DNA of 64,000 nucleotides, from contig NZ_JHYS01000012.1 of assembly GCF_000688255.1 (NCBI RefSeq), positions 1-64,000 on the forward strand, in the 5' to 3' direction. This DNA is from Simplicispira psychrophila DSM 11588. Its GTDB lineage: Bacteria; Pseudomonadota; Gammaproteobacteria; Burkholderiales; Burkholderiaceae_C. Below, piece by piece: positions 45,202 through 54,152 of the stretch. The notes beneath the pieces were generated by a model. The model was given only the letters and a program-made list of their open reading frames with translations. It searched no databases and was not told where the DNA came from. How positions within the stretch are numbered: the stretch's first letter is position 1; every line of letters starts with the position of its first letter. A program made the translations under genes and the position numbers.

Positions 45202-46035
45202 ATGGTGGCCATGCGCCCTCGCTCCTTACTCCTCTGTCTCTGCGCCCTGGCCCTGGTACTGGGCAGCACGGCGTGCACGGCGCCGCTGCCCTTGCGCGCG
45301 CGCCAGGCCCTGCTGCCGGCCGATATCCTGCTGCTGGGCGAGCAGCACGACGCCCCTGAACACCAGACGTGGGAGAAGGACACCGTGCAATGGCTGGCGC
45401 AGCGCGGCGAACTGGCGGCGCTGGTGCTGGAAATGGCCGAGCAAGGCCGCAGCACCCAGGCACTGGCGCCCGATGCCAGCGAAGCCGCAGTGCAAAAAGC
45501 GCTGTACTGGAACGACGCCGCTTGGCCCTGGGCCGCGTATGGGCCGGTGGCCATGGCCGCCGTGCGCGAGGGTGTGCCGGTGCTGGGCGGCAACCTGCCG
45601 CGCAAGCGGCTCAACGCCACCACGACCGATACCGCCCTGGACGCCCAATTGCCCGCCGCCGCCTGGCAGCGCCAGCAGCAGGCGGTGCGCGAAGGCCACT
45701 GCGATCTGTTGCCCGAAAAAATGCTGCCCGGCATGGTGCGCGTGCAGATTGCCCGCGACCTGCAGCTGGCGCACACCGCTGCCGCTGCCGTGCAACGCGG
45801 CAAGGTGGTGGTGGTGGTGGCCGGCGTCGGCCATGTCCAGCGCACCCTGGGGGTGCCGCTGTACCTGCCGAAGAATTTAGTGGCAAAAGTGGCTGTAGCC
45901 CAGGCAGGACAAGCGCTAGCCGCTATCGAAGAAGAAGCAGACTGGGTACACCAGACGCCCGCCCTGCCAGCGCACGACGCCTGCGCGCCGCTGCGCCAGC
46001 AGTGGCCGGGCGCAGCAGGCACCAAGCCCCAATAA
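45202..46035 (+). CDS. ChaN family heme-binding lipoprotein
   Basis: A 277-residue lipoprotein. The signal peptide ends at the lipobox LGSTAC. The ChaN domain shows LLGEQHDAPEHQTWEKD, LVLEMAEQGRSTQAL, NLPRKRL and VVVVAGVGHVQRTLGVP. ChaN-type proteins bind heme between two monomers in Campylobacter. The last 40 residues follow an in-frame copy of the dispersed repeat (KVAVAQAGQALAAIEEEADW). The start is ATG 45202 or 45211; it is divergent from narX with a 53-base gap. Confidence 0.85.
   Translation: MVAMRPRSLLLCLCALALVLGSTACTAPLPLRARQALLPADILLLGEQHDAPEHQTWEKDTVQWLAQRGELAALVLEMAEQGRSTQALAPDASEAAVQKALYWNDAAWPWAAYGPVAMAAVREGVPVLGGNLPRKRLNATTTDTALDAQLPAAAWQRQQQAVREGHCDLLPEKMLPGMVRVQIARDLQLAHTAAAAVQRGKVVVVVAGVGHVQRTLGVPLYLPKNLVAKVAVAQAGQALAAIEEEADWVHQTPALPAHDACAPLRQQWPGAAGTKPQ
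45884..45930 (-). repeat. Dispersed repeat inside the chaN reading frame, copy g
   Basis: Minus strand: AGCGGCTAGCGCTTGTCC, then GGGCTACAGCCACTTTT. It is closest to intergenic copy e and is translated in frame. Confidence 0.55.
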
Positions 46036-46061
46036 CCGCCCTCAGCGCCCGTCCACCGGCC

Positions 46062-48743
46062 TCACACCGGCGCCAGTTTTTGTGCCTGCAGCAGCACAGC
46101 AAACTCGGCTGCCGGCAGCGGGCGGCTGCGCAGATAGCCCTGGTAACTGTGGCAGCCACGCGCGCGCAAAAACGCCAGTTGTTCGGGCGTTTCCACCCCT
46201 TCGGCCAGCACCTCCAAGCCCATGCTTTGGCCCATGGCGATGATGGCGGCACTGATGGCCATGTCGTCCGCGCTTTGCGGAATTTCGCGGATGAAGCTCT
46301 GGTCGATTTTCAGTACGTCGATCGGAAAGCGCTTGAGGTGTGCCAGCGACGAATAGCCGGTACCAAAGTCATCCACCGCCAGGCGCAAACCCAGGTCACC
46401 CATGCGCCGCAGCACCTTGAGCGCCTCCTCGGGCTGCTCGGCCAGAGCACTTTCGGTGATCTCCAGCTCCAGCCGATTGGCCGGAAAACCCGTGGCCGAC
46501 AGCACGCCGCTGACGCAGTCCACCAGATCGGTCAGGTGAAACTGGCGCGGCGAGACGTTGATGGCGATGGTCACCGGCGCCAGTCCGGCATCCAGCCAGA
46601 GCCGGCCCTGGCGGCAGGCGGTCTCCAGTACCCACTCGCCCAGCGGGCCAATGATCCCGGACGACTCGGCCACCGGAATGAAACGCACCGGCGAGATCCA
46701 GCCCTCTTGCGGATCGTGCCAGCGCAGCAGTGCCTCGGCGCCGACGATGCGGTCGCTGGCAATATCGACCTGCGGCTGGTAGTGCAGCGACAAATGGCCT
46801 TGCGCCATGGCCTGGCGCAGACGCGCCTCCAGCTCCAGCCGCTCACGCGCCGCCTGCGTCATCTCTTCATGGAAGAAGCACCAGGCGCCGCGCCCGCGCG
46901 CCTTGGCACCATACACCGCCGCGTGCGCGCCTTGCAGCAGTGCTTGGGCACTGGCAGCGTGCGTCGGGAACATGCAGATGCCGACGCTGGCACCAGCCAC
47001 CACCTCAAAGCCATCGGGCGAACACCACGGCACCGCGACGGCAGCCAGCAGTTGGCGCGCCACGGCAGCGGCGCCCTCGGGGTGGCGCAAATGGCGCACC
47101 ACCACCGCCATTTCATCGCCCGCCATGCGCCCGAGCAAATCGCCGGGGCGCAGCGCCGAATGCACCTGCAGCGCAATGTGCTTGAGCACTGCATCGCCGG
47201 CGGCATGGCCGTAGCTGTCGTTGACGTCCTTGAAGCGGTCCAGGTTGAGTTGCAGCACCGCCAGCATCTCGCCCGAGGCCGTCGCCTGCTGCACGGCGGC
47301 ATCGAGCTGCTGAATAAACCAGGAGCGGTTGGACAGGCCAGTCAGCGGGTCGTTCTGCGCCAGCGCGTCCAGGCGTTTCTGCTGGGCTTTCTCTTCTGAA
47401 ATGTCGCTGAACATGCACACGTAGTGCGTGACGGTCCCGGTCTCGTCACGTACCGCGCTCAGGGACATGTGCTCCGGAAAAATCTCGCCGTTTTTGCGCC
47501 GGTTCCAGATCTCACCCTGCCAGCGACCGGTGACGGCCATGGTGGCCCACATGGCGCTGTAGAACGCGATATCGTGGCGGCCGGACTTGAACAGGTTGGG
47601 CGTCTTGCCGAGCAATTCGCTCTCGGTGTAACCCAGCAGCCGCGTGACGGCGGCATTGGCCGACAGGATGCGGCTGTGCGCATCGGTCACCAGCACGCCT
47701 TCGGTGGTGTTATCGACTACGGTAGAGGCCAGGCGCTGGCGCTCTTGGGCGTCGCGCTCATCCGACATATCGGTGAGCACACCAGAAAAACGCTCGGTCT
47801 GGCCCTGCGCACCCAGCACGCACTGGCCGCGCGCCATGAACCAGCGGTACGTGCCGTCATAGCACAGCAGCCGCATGTTGTCGATCCAGAGCCCGCCCGA
47901 CGCCATCGCGCGGCGCAAGCCAGCCACCACCGAGGCACGCTCGCTGTCATGCAGGCGAGCTTCAAAGCGAAAATCACGGCTTAGGTTGTCGCCGGTGTAG
48001 CGCAACATGCGCGCCATGCCGGGAGAAAAATCACACTGGCGCTGCAGCATGTCCCAATCCCACACCCCACTGCCACTGGCCTCCAGCGCCAGTTGCAAGC
48101 GCGTCTCGCTGCGCGCCAAGGCAGCGCGTGCGGCATGCAGCGGGCCGGTGTCTTGCAGCACGCAGAGCAAGTGCGCGGCTTCATCGGCCAGCGCCGGCAC
48201 CAGCGTCACGGTGCACAGCACCGGTACGCGCCGGCCATCGCTGAGGCGGTGGCATTCGCGCTCGCCAACATAGTGGTCAATCTCGCCCGCCAGCAGGCGG
48301 TCAAGCTGCTGCACCGCCCAGTTGCGATCGGCAGCGCGCACCACCTCGCGAAAATTGAACCCCAGCACCTCCTCGGGATTCGTATCCAGCATCCGCAGCA
48401 TCTGCTCGTTGGCCCACAAAAACTGTCCCGGAATGGTGATGCGCGCAATGCCGGCGGGGGCGTTGCGCAGCACATTCATGGTTTTTTTCTCGGCCAGCCG
48501 GCGAACGCCCTCGGCCCGCTGCGCGCGGCGCAGCAGCCACCAGGCCAGCGCCCCGGTGGACAGCACATACAGCCAGCCCTTCCATATTTGGTAGTGCTGC
48601 AAATGCTCTTTATCGACAGCCATATCGGCCAGCCAAGGCTCGCCCACCAGCACCCACAGCGCCCCAATGACCAGGTACGAGACCAAGCCAATCCACGGTC
48701 GCCAAAATGGGGGGCGGTTGTTTTTATCCATCGATGCGTTCAT
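46062..48743 (-). CDS. Membrane PAS-GGDEF-EAL cyclic-di-GMP protein
   Basis: A protein of about 893 residues. Two N-terminal membrane helices are followed by three PAS-type domains, a GGDEF domain and an EAL domain. The GGDEF active site is degenerate ([10 protein letters not shown]) with an RxxD inhibitory site before it. The EAL domain keeps its catalytic set: [47 protein letters not shown] and AEGVETPEQ. So it probably degrades c-di-GMP, with the GGDEF domain sensing GTP. Start choice: ATG 48743, preceded by GAAGGAAC; ATGs at 48755 and 48731 are alternatives. It is divergent from purU, only about 45 bases away. Confidence 0.85.
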   Translation of the reverse strand: MNASMDKNNRPPFWRPWIGLVSYLVIGALWVLVGEPWLADMAVDKEHLQHYQIWKGWLYVLSTGALAWWLLRRAQRAEGVRRLAEKKTMNVLRNAPAGIARITIPGQFLWANEQMLRMLDTNPEEVLGFNFREVVRAADRNWAVQQLDRLLAGEIDHYVGERECHRLSDGRRVPVLCTVTLVPALADEAAHLLCVLQDTGPLHAARAALARSETRLQLALEASGSGVWDWDMLQRQCDFSPGMARMLRYTGDNLSRDFRFEARLHDSERASVVAGLRRAMASGGLWIDNMRLLCYDGTYRWFMARGQCVLGAQGQTERFSGVLTDMSDERDAQERQRLASTVVDNTTEGVLVTDAHSRILSANAAVTRLLGYTESELLGKTPNLFKSGRHDIAFYSAMWATMAVTGRWQGEIWNRRKNGEIFPEHMSLSAVRDETGTVTHYVCMFSDISEEKAQQKRLDALAQNDPLTGLSNRSWFIQQLDAAVQQATASGEMLAVLQLNLDRFKDVNDSYGHAAGDAVLKHIALQVHSALRPGDLLGRMAGDEMAVVVRHLRHPEGAAAVARQLLAAVAVPWCSPDGFEVVAGASVGICMFPTHAASAQALLQGAHAAVYGAKARGRGAWCFFHEEMTQAARERLELEARLRQAMAQGHLSLHYQPQVDIASDRIVGAEALLRWHDPQEGWISPVRFIPVAESSGIIGPLGEWVLETACRQGRLWLDAGLAPVTIAINVSPRQFHLTDLVDCVSGVLSATGFPANRLELEITESALAEQPEEALKVLRRMGDLGLRLAVDDFGTGYSSLAHLKRFPIDVLKIDQSFIREIPQSADDMAISAAIIAMGQSMGLEVLAEGVETPEQLAFLRARGCHSYQGYLRSRPLPAAEFAVLLQAQKLAPV

Positions 48744-48786
48744 CTGTTCCTTCATGCGTCGGTCATGCTGCGACAATCTTGCCGCT

Positions 48787-49632
48787 ATGACCCACGCCTA
48801 TGTTCTGAACCTCTCTTGCCCCGACCAACTCGGGCTGGTACACGCTGTGTCGGGCTTTTTGCTCGAACACAGCGGCAACATCGAAGAAGCTGCGCAATAC
48901 AACGACCCCGCGACCGGGTTGTTTTTCATGCGCGTGCAATTTGCCTGTGCACAAAGCCACACGGCCTTGTCTGAACACCTCACCACCTTTGCCCAGCCCT
49001 ACCAAATGCGCTGGAACCTGAGCGCCACCGCGCAGCCTATGCCCACGGTAATTCTGGTCAGCCGCGAAGGTCATTGCCTCAACGACCTGCTGTTTCGCTG
49101 GAAGTCAGGCCTACTGCCGGTAGACATCCGCGCCATCATCAGCAACCACCGCGACTTCTACCAGCTGGCGGCCAGCTACAACGTCCCGTTTCACCACATT
49201 CCCGTCACTGCCGCCACCAAGGCCCAGGCGGAAGCACGCCAATACGACATCATCCAAGCCGAAGGCGCCGAGCTGGTGGTACTGGCGCGCTACATGCAGG
49301 TGCTGTCCAACGACCTGTGCACCAAACTGGCCGGCCGCGCCATCAATATCCACCACAGCTTTCTGCCCAGCTTCAAGGGCGCCAAGCCCTATTACCAGGC
49401 GCACGACCGGGGGGTGAAACTGATTGGCGCCACGGCGCACTACGTCACGGCCGATCTCGATGAAGGCCCGATTATCGAACAAGACGTTACACGTGCGGAC
49501 CATAAAGACACCGTAGAAGCTCTAACTGCCCGTGGCCGCGACACCGAAAGTCAGGTGCTGGCGCGCGCCGTGAAGTGGCACAGCGAGCACCGGGTGCTGC
49601 TCAACGGCCACAAAACCGTCATCTTTCGCTAA
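48787..49632 (+). CDS. purU: Formyltetrahydrofolate deformylase
   Basis: A 281-residue enzyme that hydrolyses 10-formyl-THF to formate and THF, balancing one-carbon pools. The N-terminal ACT domain starts [20 protein letters not shown]. The formyltransferase-fold domain has the catalytic His in [20 protein letters not shown] and the Asp in [15 protein letters not shown]. Length is normal. The ATG at 48787 is the family start. It is followed closely by glcD. Confidence 0.94.
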   Translation: MTHAYVLNLSCPDQLGLVHAVSGFLLEHSGNIEEAAQYNDPATGLFFMRVQFACAQSHTALSEHLTTFAQPYQMRWNLSATAQPMPTVILVSREGHCLNDLLFRWKSGLLPVDIRAIISNHRDFYQLAASYNVPFHHIPVTAATKAQAEARQYDIIQAEGAELVVLARYMQVLSNDLCTKLAGRAINIHHSFLPSFKGAKPYYQAHDRGVKLIGATAHYVTADLDEGPIIEQDVTRADHKDTVEALTARGRDTESQVLARAVKWHSEHRVLLNGHKTVIFR

Positions 49633-49679
49633 ACCAGGCCGGGGCTGTGGCCGCGCGCGTTTCCTCTACAGTCCCCACC

Positions 49680-51194
49680 ATGACGTCCGCCCACCCTACC
49701 CCAGCTGCCGCCCCCATCGCCCCCTCGCCCAGCCGCGCCGCACGCCAGGCCGAGGTGGTGCAGGCGCTCTTGCAACACCTGCCGGCGCACGCGCTGTTGT
49801 GGCACAGCGAAGACACCACGCCCTACGAGTGCGACGGCCTGACCGCCTACCGCCAGCGCCCGCTGGTGGTGGCGCTGCCCGAGACCACCGAACAGGTGCA
49901 GGCGCTGCTGCAGGCCTGCCACCGCCTAGCCGTGCCGGTGGTGGCACGCGGTGCCGGCACCGGGCTGTCGGGCGGCGCCCTGCCGCACGCCCTGGGCGTG
50001 ACGCTGTCGCTGGCCCGGTTCAACCAAATCCTGACAATGGACCCGCGCAGCCGCACCGCAGTGGTGCAGTGCGGTGTACGCAACCTGGCCATCAGCGAGG
50101 CGGCAGCGCCCTACGGCCTGTACTACGCGCCCGACCCCAGCAGCCAGATCGCCTGCACCATCGGCGGCAACGTGGCCGAAAACTCCGGCGGCGTGCACTG
50201 CCTGAAATACGGCCTGACCCTGCACAACGTGCTGCAGGTGCGGGGCTTTACTGCTGCGGGCGAAGCCGTCACTTTCGGCAGCACTGCGCTGGACGCGCCT
50301 GGCTACGACCTGCTGGCCGCTGTCGTCGGCAGCGAAGGCATGTTGGCGGTGGTGACCGAAGTCACCGTCAAACTCATCCCCCAGCCGCAACTGGCGCGCT
50401 GCATCATGGCCAGCTTTGACGACATGCGCAAAGCCGGCGACGCCGTGGCCAACGTGATTGCCGCCGGCATCATCCCGGCTGGGCTGGAGATGATGGACAA
50501 GCCGATGACGGCCGCCGTCGAAGACTTTGTCCACGCCGGCTACGACCTGAGCGCCGAGGCGATCCTGCTGTGCGAATCCGACGGCACGCCCGAAGAAGTG
50601 GAAGAAGAAATGGGCCGCATGAGCGCCGTACTGCGCGCTGCCGGCGCCACCGCCATTGCCGTGAGCCAGAACGAGGCCGAGCGCCTGCGCTTCTGGAGCG
50701 GGCGCAAAAACGCCTTTCCGGCCAGCGGGCGCATCAGTCCCGACTACATGTGCATGGATTCGACCATCCCGCGCAAGCGCCTGGCCGACATCCTGCTGGC
50801 CATCCAGGAGATGGAGAAAAAGTACCAACTGCGCTGCGCCAACGTGTTCCATGCCGGCGACGGCAACCTGCACCCGCTGATCCTGTTTGACGCCAACGAC
50901 CCGGACCAGCTGCACCGCTGCGAATTGTTTGGCGCCGACATTCTGGAAACCAGCGTCGCCATGGGCGGCACCATCACCGGCGAACACGGCGTCGGCATCG
51001 AAAAACTCAGCAGCATGTGCGTGCAGTTCAGCGCAGAAGAAAACGCACAGATGCTGGCCCTCAAGGCGGCGTTTGACCCCGCCGGCCTGCTCAACCCGGG
51101 CAAGGTCATTCCGACGCTGCACCGCTGCGCCGAGTACGGAAAAATGCTGGTGCGCGGCGGGCAGATCAAGCACCCGGATTTGCCGCGCTTCTGA
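49680..51194 (+). CDS. glcD: FAD-linked 2-hydroxyacid dehydrogenase (GlcD-type)
   Basis: A 504-residue flavoprotein with an N-terminal PCMH FAD-binding domain (VVARGAGTGLSGGALPHALG; CTIGGNVAENSGG) and a C-terminal FAD-oxidase domain with the HAGDGNLHPLILFD and EHGVGIEKL motifs. It oxidises glycolate or D-lactate, passing electrons onward. In glycolate oxidase GlcD acts with GlcE and GlcF; neither is next to it here, so D-lactate dehydrogenase activity or partners elsewhere are possible. The ATG at 49680 follows purU by 47 bases. Confidence 0.9.
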   Translation: MTSAHPTPAAAPIAPSPSRAARQAEVVQALLQHLPAHALLWHSEDTTPYECDGLTAYRQRPLVVALPETTEQVQALLQACHRLAVPVVARGAGTGLSGGALPHALGVTLSLARFNQILTMDPRSRTAVVQCGVRNLAISEAAAPYGLYYAPDPSSQIACTIGGNVAENSGGVHCLKYGLTLHNVLQVRGFTAAGEAVTFGSTALDAPGYDLLAAVVGSEGMLAVVTEVTVKLIPQPQLARCIMASFDDMRKAGDAVANVIAAGIIPAGLEMMDKPMTAAVEDFVHAGYDLSAEAILLCESDGTPEEVEEEMGRMSAVLRAAGATAIAVSQNEAERLRFWSGRKNAFPASGRISPDYMCMDSTIPRKRLADILLAIQEMEKKYQLRCANVFHAGDGNLHPLILFDANDPDQLHRCELFGADILETSVAMGGTITGEHGVGIEKLSSMCVQFSAEENAQMLALKAAFDPAGLLNPGKVIPTLHRCAEYGKMLVRGGQIKHPDLPRF

Positions 51195-51197
51195 AGC

Positions 51198-51899
51198 CTA
51201 AGCCGGGCCTTCGGTCAGTTCGGCATACAGCTGCCGGTCGGTGGCGTAACAGCTACACGCTTGCGCCTCCAGCGCTGATCGGTTCTGCACGGTGATTGCA
51301 CCCCGGTGGTATTTGATCAGGCCGCTCTTTTTGAACTCATTGGCGGCCACCGTGACGCCGACGCGGCGCACGCCAAGCATCAGCGCCATGGACTCCTGGG
51401 TGACGCGAAAGGTGTCCGCCTCCGCCCGGTCCTGGCTCATCAGCAGCCAGCGGGCCAGACGCTGACTGATCGCGTGAAAACGCTCGCAGGCCGAGGCCAG
51501 CGTCTGCTGGTGCAGCCGCACCAGCAGACTGGTCTGCATCACCTGGCGCAGCTTCGGGCTGACAAGGCATTCCCGCCGCAAGGTCTTGGCGTCGATACGA
51601 TAGCTGTGGCCGGCCCCCTGCACCAGCGCACGCCACGGCGTCTTGGCCAGGCCCAGCACCAGCTCAGAACCAACCATGGATTCGCGCCCCACCATGCCCA
51701 CCTCTAACGCCGGGTAGGTGTCCACATCAATCACCAGCGAAATAAAGCCCGACTGCGGGAAGTAGGCATGGCTCAGCGGCTTACCGCGCACACTCAATTC
51801 GGCGGAGAGCACCAGTTCAAACGGTTCGCACTGATCCAGCAGGCGCTTGCGCGTCGCCTTGGGCAGTTGCTGGATCAGCAGGTTTTCGGCTTGTACCAT
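51198..51899 (-). CDS. Crp/Fnr-family transcriptional regulator
   Basis: A 233-residue regulator with a cyclic-nucleotide-binding-type beta roll (SHAYFPQSGFISLVIDVDTY; GMVGRESMVGSELVLG) and a C-terminal winged helix (TQESMALMLGVRRVGVTVAA). No FNR-type cluster of N-terminal Cys is present, so it is not an iron-sulfur oxygen sensor. The tail has CSCYA, similar to CECYA of the next regulator; the two look like paralogs. Ligand and targets are unknown. Confidence 0.85.
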   Translation of the reverse strand: MVQAENLLIQQLPKATRKRLLDQCEPFELVLSAELSVRGKPLSHAYFPQSGFISLVIDVDTYPALEVGMVGRESMVGSELVLGLAKTPWRALVQGAGHSYRIDAKTLRRECLVSPKLRQVMQTSLLVRLHQQTLASACERFHAISQRLARWLLMSQDRAEADTFRVTQESMALMLGVRRVGVTVAANEFKKSGLIKYHRGAITVQNRSALEAQACSCYATDRQLYAELTEGPA

Positions 51900-52089
51900 C
51901 AGGATGTCCTCACTGTTCGTTCAGAAACACCCAAAGGGGGGCGGCCTCTGGCAGCGCCCATACCCACGCGCATGAATCCACCACCCCCCCAGTATTGCAG
52001 TGCGCCGCAAGTTCTGACTGTCTGCCAGCGCACACCAGGGTCAGGGCTGGGGGCTCAGGGCCACGCCACATGCATCGCCCTATGGGCCC
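51900..52089. other. Spacer between the two Crp/Fnr genes
   Basis: 190 bases without an open frame that looks like protein. It must hold the promoter of the gene at 51899, but no confident -35/-10 pair or palindrome was seen. Confidence 0.3.
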
Positions 52090-52809
52090 CTACAATGCCT
52101 TGCTGTAAGGCAGCAGGCGGTCGTATTCATCTTTCACCACCGCATAACACTCGCAGGTGCGCTCTTCCAGTCCAGCACGGTCGAGCACGCTAATGCGGCC
52201 ACGGGCGTACCGGATCAGGCCGAGCTTTTGCAGCTTCAGCGCCGCTTCGGTCACGCCCTCGCGGCGTACGCCCAGCATGTTGGCAATCAATTCCTGCGTC
52301 ATCACCAGCTCGTTGCCGCTCAGGCGATCCAGACTCAGCAGCAACCAGCGGCACAGCTGCTGATCCAGCGTATGGTGGCGGTTGCAGACGGCGGTTTGCG
52401 CTATCTGCGTCATGAGCGCCAGGGTGTAGCGCAACAACAGGTGCAGCACCGGGCCGGAGCGGGCAAATTCTTCCTTGATGTCGGCTTTGCGCAGGCGGTA
52501 GCCCTTGCCGGCACTCTGCACCACCGCGCGGTTCGGTGTGGTTTCGCCGCCCATGAAGAGCGCAATGCCCACCACGCCCTCGTTGCCGACCACCGCGATT
52601 TCGGCCGAATCACCGTTTTTCAGCACATACAACAGCGAGACGATGGCGTTGGTGGGGAAGTACACATGGCTCATCTTGCCGCCCGACTCATGCAATACCT
52701 GACCCAGCGGCAGATCCACCGCCTCCAGCAGGGGTGCGATGCGCTGCCATTCAGGCTCGGGAAGCGAAGCCAGCAAACTGTTGGCCGATGGATCTGGAGT
52801 AATACCCAT
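52090..52809 (-). CDS. Crp/Fnr-family transcriptional regulator
   Basis: A 239-residue regulator. The beta-roll sensor part has GKMSHVYFPTNAIVSLLYVL and AVVGNEGVVGIALFMGG. The winged helix is MTQELIANMLGVRREGVTEA. The C-terminus has ERTCECYAVVKDEYDRLLP, typical of a Comamonadaceae-type subgroup. There is no N-terminal Cys cluster. It is a paralog of the regulator at 51198. Two matching palindromes lie upstream (52887, 52974) and could be its operators. Confidence 0.85.
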   Translation of the reverse strand: MGITPDPSANSLLASLPEPEWQRIAPLLEAVDLPLGQVLHESGGKMSHVYFPTNAIVSLLYVLKNGDSAEIAVVGNEGVVGIALFMGGETTPNRAVVQSAGKGYRLRKADIKEEFARSGPVLHLLLRYTLALMTQIAQTAVCNRHHTLDQQLCRWLLLSLDRLSGNELVMTQELIANMLGVRREGVTEAALKLQKLGLIRYARGRISVLDRAGLEERTCECYAVVKDEYDRLLPYSKAL

Positions 52810-52886
52810 GTGAATTTTTCAGACGGAGTCTGGTCTTGGACGTATGTGAGACTGACCCAGCATAGGCAGTTGGGTCGGTTTCATCT

Positions 52887-52900
52887 GTGCGCTAGCGCAC
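52887..52900. promoter_or_regulatory. Palindrome GTGCGCTAGCGCAC, candidate operator
   Basis: A perfect 14-base palindrome 78 bases upstream of the Crp/Fnr start at 52809. A near-identical copy lies 87 bases further away. Confidence 0.45.
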
Positions 52901-52973
52901 AAAAGACGCCACCTTATACGATGGTTTCCCGAGATCAGCGCCTGGGTTAATGCGTTTCGAAATGCAACGATCC

Positions 52974-52987
52974 GTACGCTAGCGCAC
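52974..52987. promoter_or_regulatory. Palindrome GTACGCTAGCGCAC, second candidate operator
   Basis: Matches the 52887 palindrome in 12 of 14 positions. Two spaced copies suggest a dimeric regulator binding site, possibly with looping. Confidence 0.4.
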
Positions 52988-53342
52988 GGATAAAAACGCG
53001 TCCAGGGGCCATGCTTGTACCGACTTGGCCAAGGAAACTTTTGCCGCGATCGCGCGGTTGCACCAACAGGTGCCGCGCGCGCTCACCGAGCGCCAAATAA
53101 TCAATGATGGGAAACCGCTATGTCTGACACAAAATTCCCCCTGCAAGAGAGCACATGCCTCACGGCTCTCAAAACCGCACTGGTGGCGGAGCAGCGGGTA
53201 CTGGATCTGGCCCCCCATACCGCACGCGCGCGTACCGATACGCTGCTCGGCGCAACGCCGAGCGCAACCTGGCCCGCCAGCGTTTCAGGCGTCGCCATCT
53301 CCAGGGCACAAGCCTTGCTCTGACGCGTTCCTGGGGCGCAGT

Positions 53343-54152
53343 TCACCGATGCGCCGCACCGCCTGGCACGATGAGCAGCTGCAGGCAGGGAGGCTTGCGG
53401 TAAAACACGAAGCTGCCGTGCCGGTTCTTCTTGGCGCAATACATCGCTTCATCAGCTTTGGCCATCAGCGTCAAGGCATCCTCGCCGTCCTCGGGGTAAA
53501 CGGCAATTCCCACACTGACCGAGATCACCAGTTCGCGACCCGCCACACAGACCGGCTCCGCCACGGCGGCGAGCATTTTGGTGGCGATCGCCGCCGCATC
53601 GCTGGCATGCGACAGTTCGGCCAGCAGCACCAGGAACTCGTCGCCCCCGTGCCGGCTGACGGTGTCGGAATCGCGCACACCCGATTCCAGGCGGCGCGCC
53701 ACCAGTTGCAACACCTCGTCCCCGGCAAGGTGGCCGAGCTGGTCGTTGATCGACTTGAAGTCATCGAGGTCCACGAACAGCAGCGCCGTGCGCAGCCCAT
53801 GGCGCCGCGCCATGCCGATCGCCTTGTCGAGACGGTCGGCCATCACGGCGCGGGTTGGCGTGCCAGTGAGCGCATCGCGCTGGCTGGTGCGCGTGAGCAG
53901 TTCGATTTGCAGGGCGTGGTCATCCGACAGGGCATCCGCGTCAAGCGCGGTCATCAGCAGCCGCTCGTTGGCCGCCAGCAGCAGCCCGGCATGCGCACTG
54001 TCGGCGCTGCGCGGTGGCTCGGACAACGCCCATGACGTCGGTAACGCCCGCTTCTGTGCTGTCAGCTCTGCGCGCAGCCGTTGATTTTCCAGGCGCAGCG
54101 CTCTCAGCAAGCGCGCCGTGGCTAGCGTCTGGGTGTTCCTTTTTCTAGGCAT
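53343..54152 (-). CDS. GGDEF diguanylate cyclase
   Basis: A 269-residue soluble protein. The first 90 residues are a helical, probably coiled-coil region (LLRALRLENQRLRAELTAQK). The GGDEF domain has an intact active site at residues 169-173 (SRHGGDEFLVLLAEL) and an RxxD inhibitory site (RDSD) five residues before it, so it should make c-di-GMP under product inhibition. The ATG at 54152 overlaps the end of the kaiC-like gene by 8 bases, marking it as the last gene of a three-gene operon. Confidence 0.88.
   Translation of the reverse strand: MPRKRNTQTLATARLLRALRLENQRLRAELTAQKRALPTSWALSEPPRSADSAHAGLLLAANERLLMTALDADALSDDHALQIELLTRTSQRDALTGTPTRAVMADRLDKAIGMARRHGLRTALLFVDLDDFKSINDQLGHLAGDEVLQLVARRLESGVRDSDTVSRHGGDEFLVLLAELSHASDAAAIATKMLAAVAEPVCVAGRELVISVSVGIAVYPEDGEDALTLMAKADEAMYCAKKNRHGSFVFYRKPPCLQLLIVPGGAAHR

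Larger units (their letters stand above)
52810..53342. other. 533-base gap holding two related palindromes and only short, doubtful frames
   Basis: Between the Crp/Fnr start and the GGDEF stop. It contains the GTGCGCTAGCGCAC-type palindromes and a few short frames (for example 53120-53323 on the plus strand) without family resemblance. A stretch near 53025-53120 reads AKETFAAIARLHQQVPRALT in one frame and may be a gene fragment. Confidence 0.4.

Noticed and set aside
43226-45880. 884-codon plus-strand frame opposite narX and running into chaN
   Set aside because: Shadow frame; both true genes have recognisable domains in other frames.
45369-47399. 676-codon plus-strand frame across chaN and the GGDEF-EAL gene
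   Set aside because: It overlaps two recognisable genes in other frames and is Arg/Ala/His-rich noise.
49926-51173. 415-codon minus-strand frame opposite glcD
   Set aside because: Shadow frame; glcD is certain on the plus strand.
53120-53323. 67-codon plus-strand frame in the gap before the GGDEF gene
   Set aside because: Starts at an ATG but has no convincing ribosome-binding site or family resemblance; kept only as a note on the gap.
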